DNA of 64,000 nucleotides from Phaffia rhodozyma (lineage: Eukaryota > Basidiomycota > Tremellomycetes > Cystofilobasidiales > Mrakiaceae). The translations under genes were made by a program, and so were the position numbers. Below the pieces are notes generated by a model. That model was not told the DNA's origin and ran no database searches. It saw only the letters and a program-made list of their open reading frames with translations. Position 1 is the first letter of the stretch, and each line of letters starts with the position of its first letter. Positions 63,505 to 64,000 of this stretch are shown in pieces. The DNA is taken from positions 248,001-312,000 of the forward strand of contig JACGZH010000001.1 of assembly GCA_014706385.1 (NCBI GenBank). Reading direction: 5' to 3'.

Positions 63505-64000
63505 ATGGTAAGTTTCTACCTCAGAGGTCTGTGCTTGAGTGCGGTTGGTTTATGAATGTGTGTTAAAATTTTCGGATTGCTTGTTTCGCATCTACACTCC
63601 TTATTACAGCCTACCGCTGCTGACATCCGACTTAAAAACGAGGTAGAGCATCTGATATATTTCTTACTGTTCTTTTTTCTTTCGATCTAGATGCAAGAAC
63701 TCACCAAATCTTAATCTCGATACAATTTCTCTACTGTTCTCAAGAAATTTGCTGCCAAGGTTGGCCAGCGACAGCCTGCCAAGAAGTCTACTACAGAACG
63801 ACGAGCCAAAGAGGCTGCCACGTCAAACGCTAAATGGACAAAGATCGTTGCATTGGGATTTGTCGCCTTGCTGGCTGGAGGCCGTAAGTCAACTTGGCTT
63901 ACTTGATCTATTAAGCATTGTCATCAAAGATTATACCTCAACGCGCACTGAATATTCTTTTTTTTTGTTTCTTTTTCTTTTTCTTCTTCCTCGCTGACCT
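63505..64000 (+). CDS. RAMP4/SERP1-like ER stress-associated protein, 5' part (runs off window)
   Basis: The first coding exon is just ATG (63505-63507) followed by GTAAGT. Exon 2 is 63610-63642 (PTAADIRLKNE), exon 3 63745-63883 (KFAAKVGQRQPAKKSTTERR, then ATSNAKWTKIVALGFVALLAGG). A new donor (GTAAGT at 63884) leads to a further exon beyond the window. The RLxNEK start, basic stretch and a single C-terminal membrane helix are those of RAMP4/SERP1 (yeast Ysy6), a tail-anchored protein at the Sec61 translocon. The final residues are not in the window. Confidence 0.85.

Overview
The window is nuclear DNA of a basidiomycete yeast. It is very probably Phaffia rhodozyma (Xanthophyllomyces dendrorhous), because it carries a complete crtYB gene, the fused lycopene cyclase/phytoene synthase of astaxanthin-producing yeast, whose translation matches the protein I know from that species. 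Genes are dense and broken by many short introns, usually about 70-130 nt with GTRNGT-like donors, so every multi-exon call below was assembled by following reading frame and splice sites through the introns by eye. Where exon edges are given they were checked for phase; otherwise only the outer limits are claimed.

Layout. 1-1338 (+): the 3' end of dynactin p150-Glued. 1757-3848 (-): the 49-kDa subunit of respiratory complex I, divergent from a large NOT1 gene (to 13081, +). 14758-17841 (-): a CBM21 glycogen-targeting regulator of protein phosphatase 1, followed by a 3.5-kb stretch with no supportable gene. 21394-23540 (-): a secreted, probably GPI-anchored alpha-amylase. 25837-30297 (+): an unusual TPR/helical/pseudokinase protein. 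30935-34912 (+): a DHA2-type MFS transporter. 35326-36037 (+): a decayed Fanzor (eukaryotic TnpB relative). 36431-38816 (-): crtYB. 39167-40259 (-): 5-formyl-THF cyclo-ligase. Then come divergent RPS9/RPL21, an acidic protein divergent from LSm5, SWI5, PEX12, ARPC2 divergent from HID1, and the PP2A methyltransferase LCMT1/PPM1. After this a GC-rich, repeat-laden island (57.1-60.6 kb) holds the U2 snRNA and a divergent histone H4/H3 pair. The window closes with an EF-hand secretory protein (Ssp120-like) divergent from the 5' part of a RAMP4/SERP1 gene.

Most genes are conserved housekeeping genes for the cytoskeleton, mRNA decay and splicing, translation, peroxisomes, chromatin and the secretory pathway. 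They are unrelated functionally and often arranged as divergent pairs sharing 250-900-bp promoters. Accessory content is concentrated at 23.9-36.2 kb. There, an 87-bp sequence lying directly after the Fanzor stop codon is repeated in inverted orientation, at 24086-24172 and 36035-36121, without any indel and with a conserved 8-bp stem. It is the best candidate here for a poorly described element: the right end and/or guide-RNA region of a fungal Fanzor system. The neighbouring TPR-pseudokinase gene, with the DFG aspartate replaced and an MLKL-like layout, is the second.
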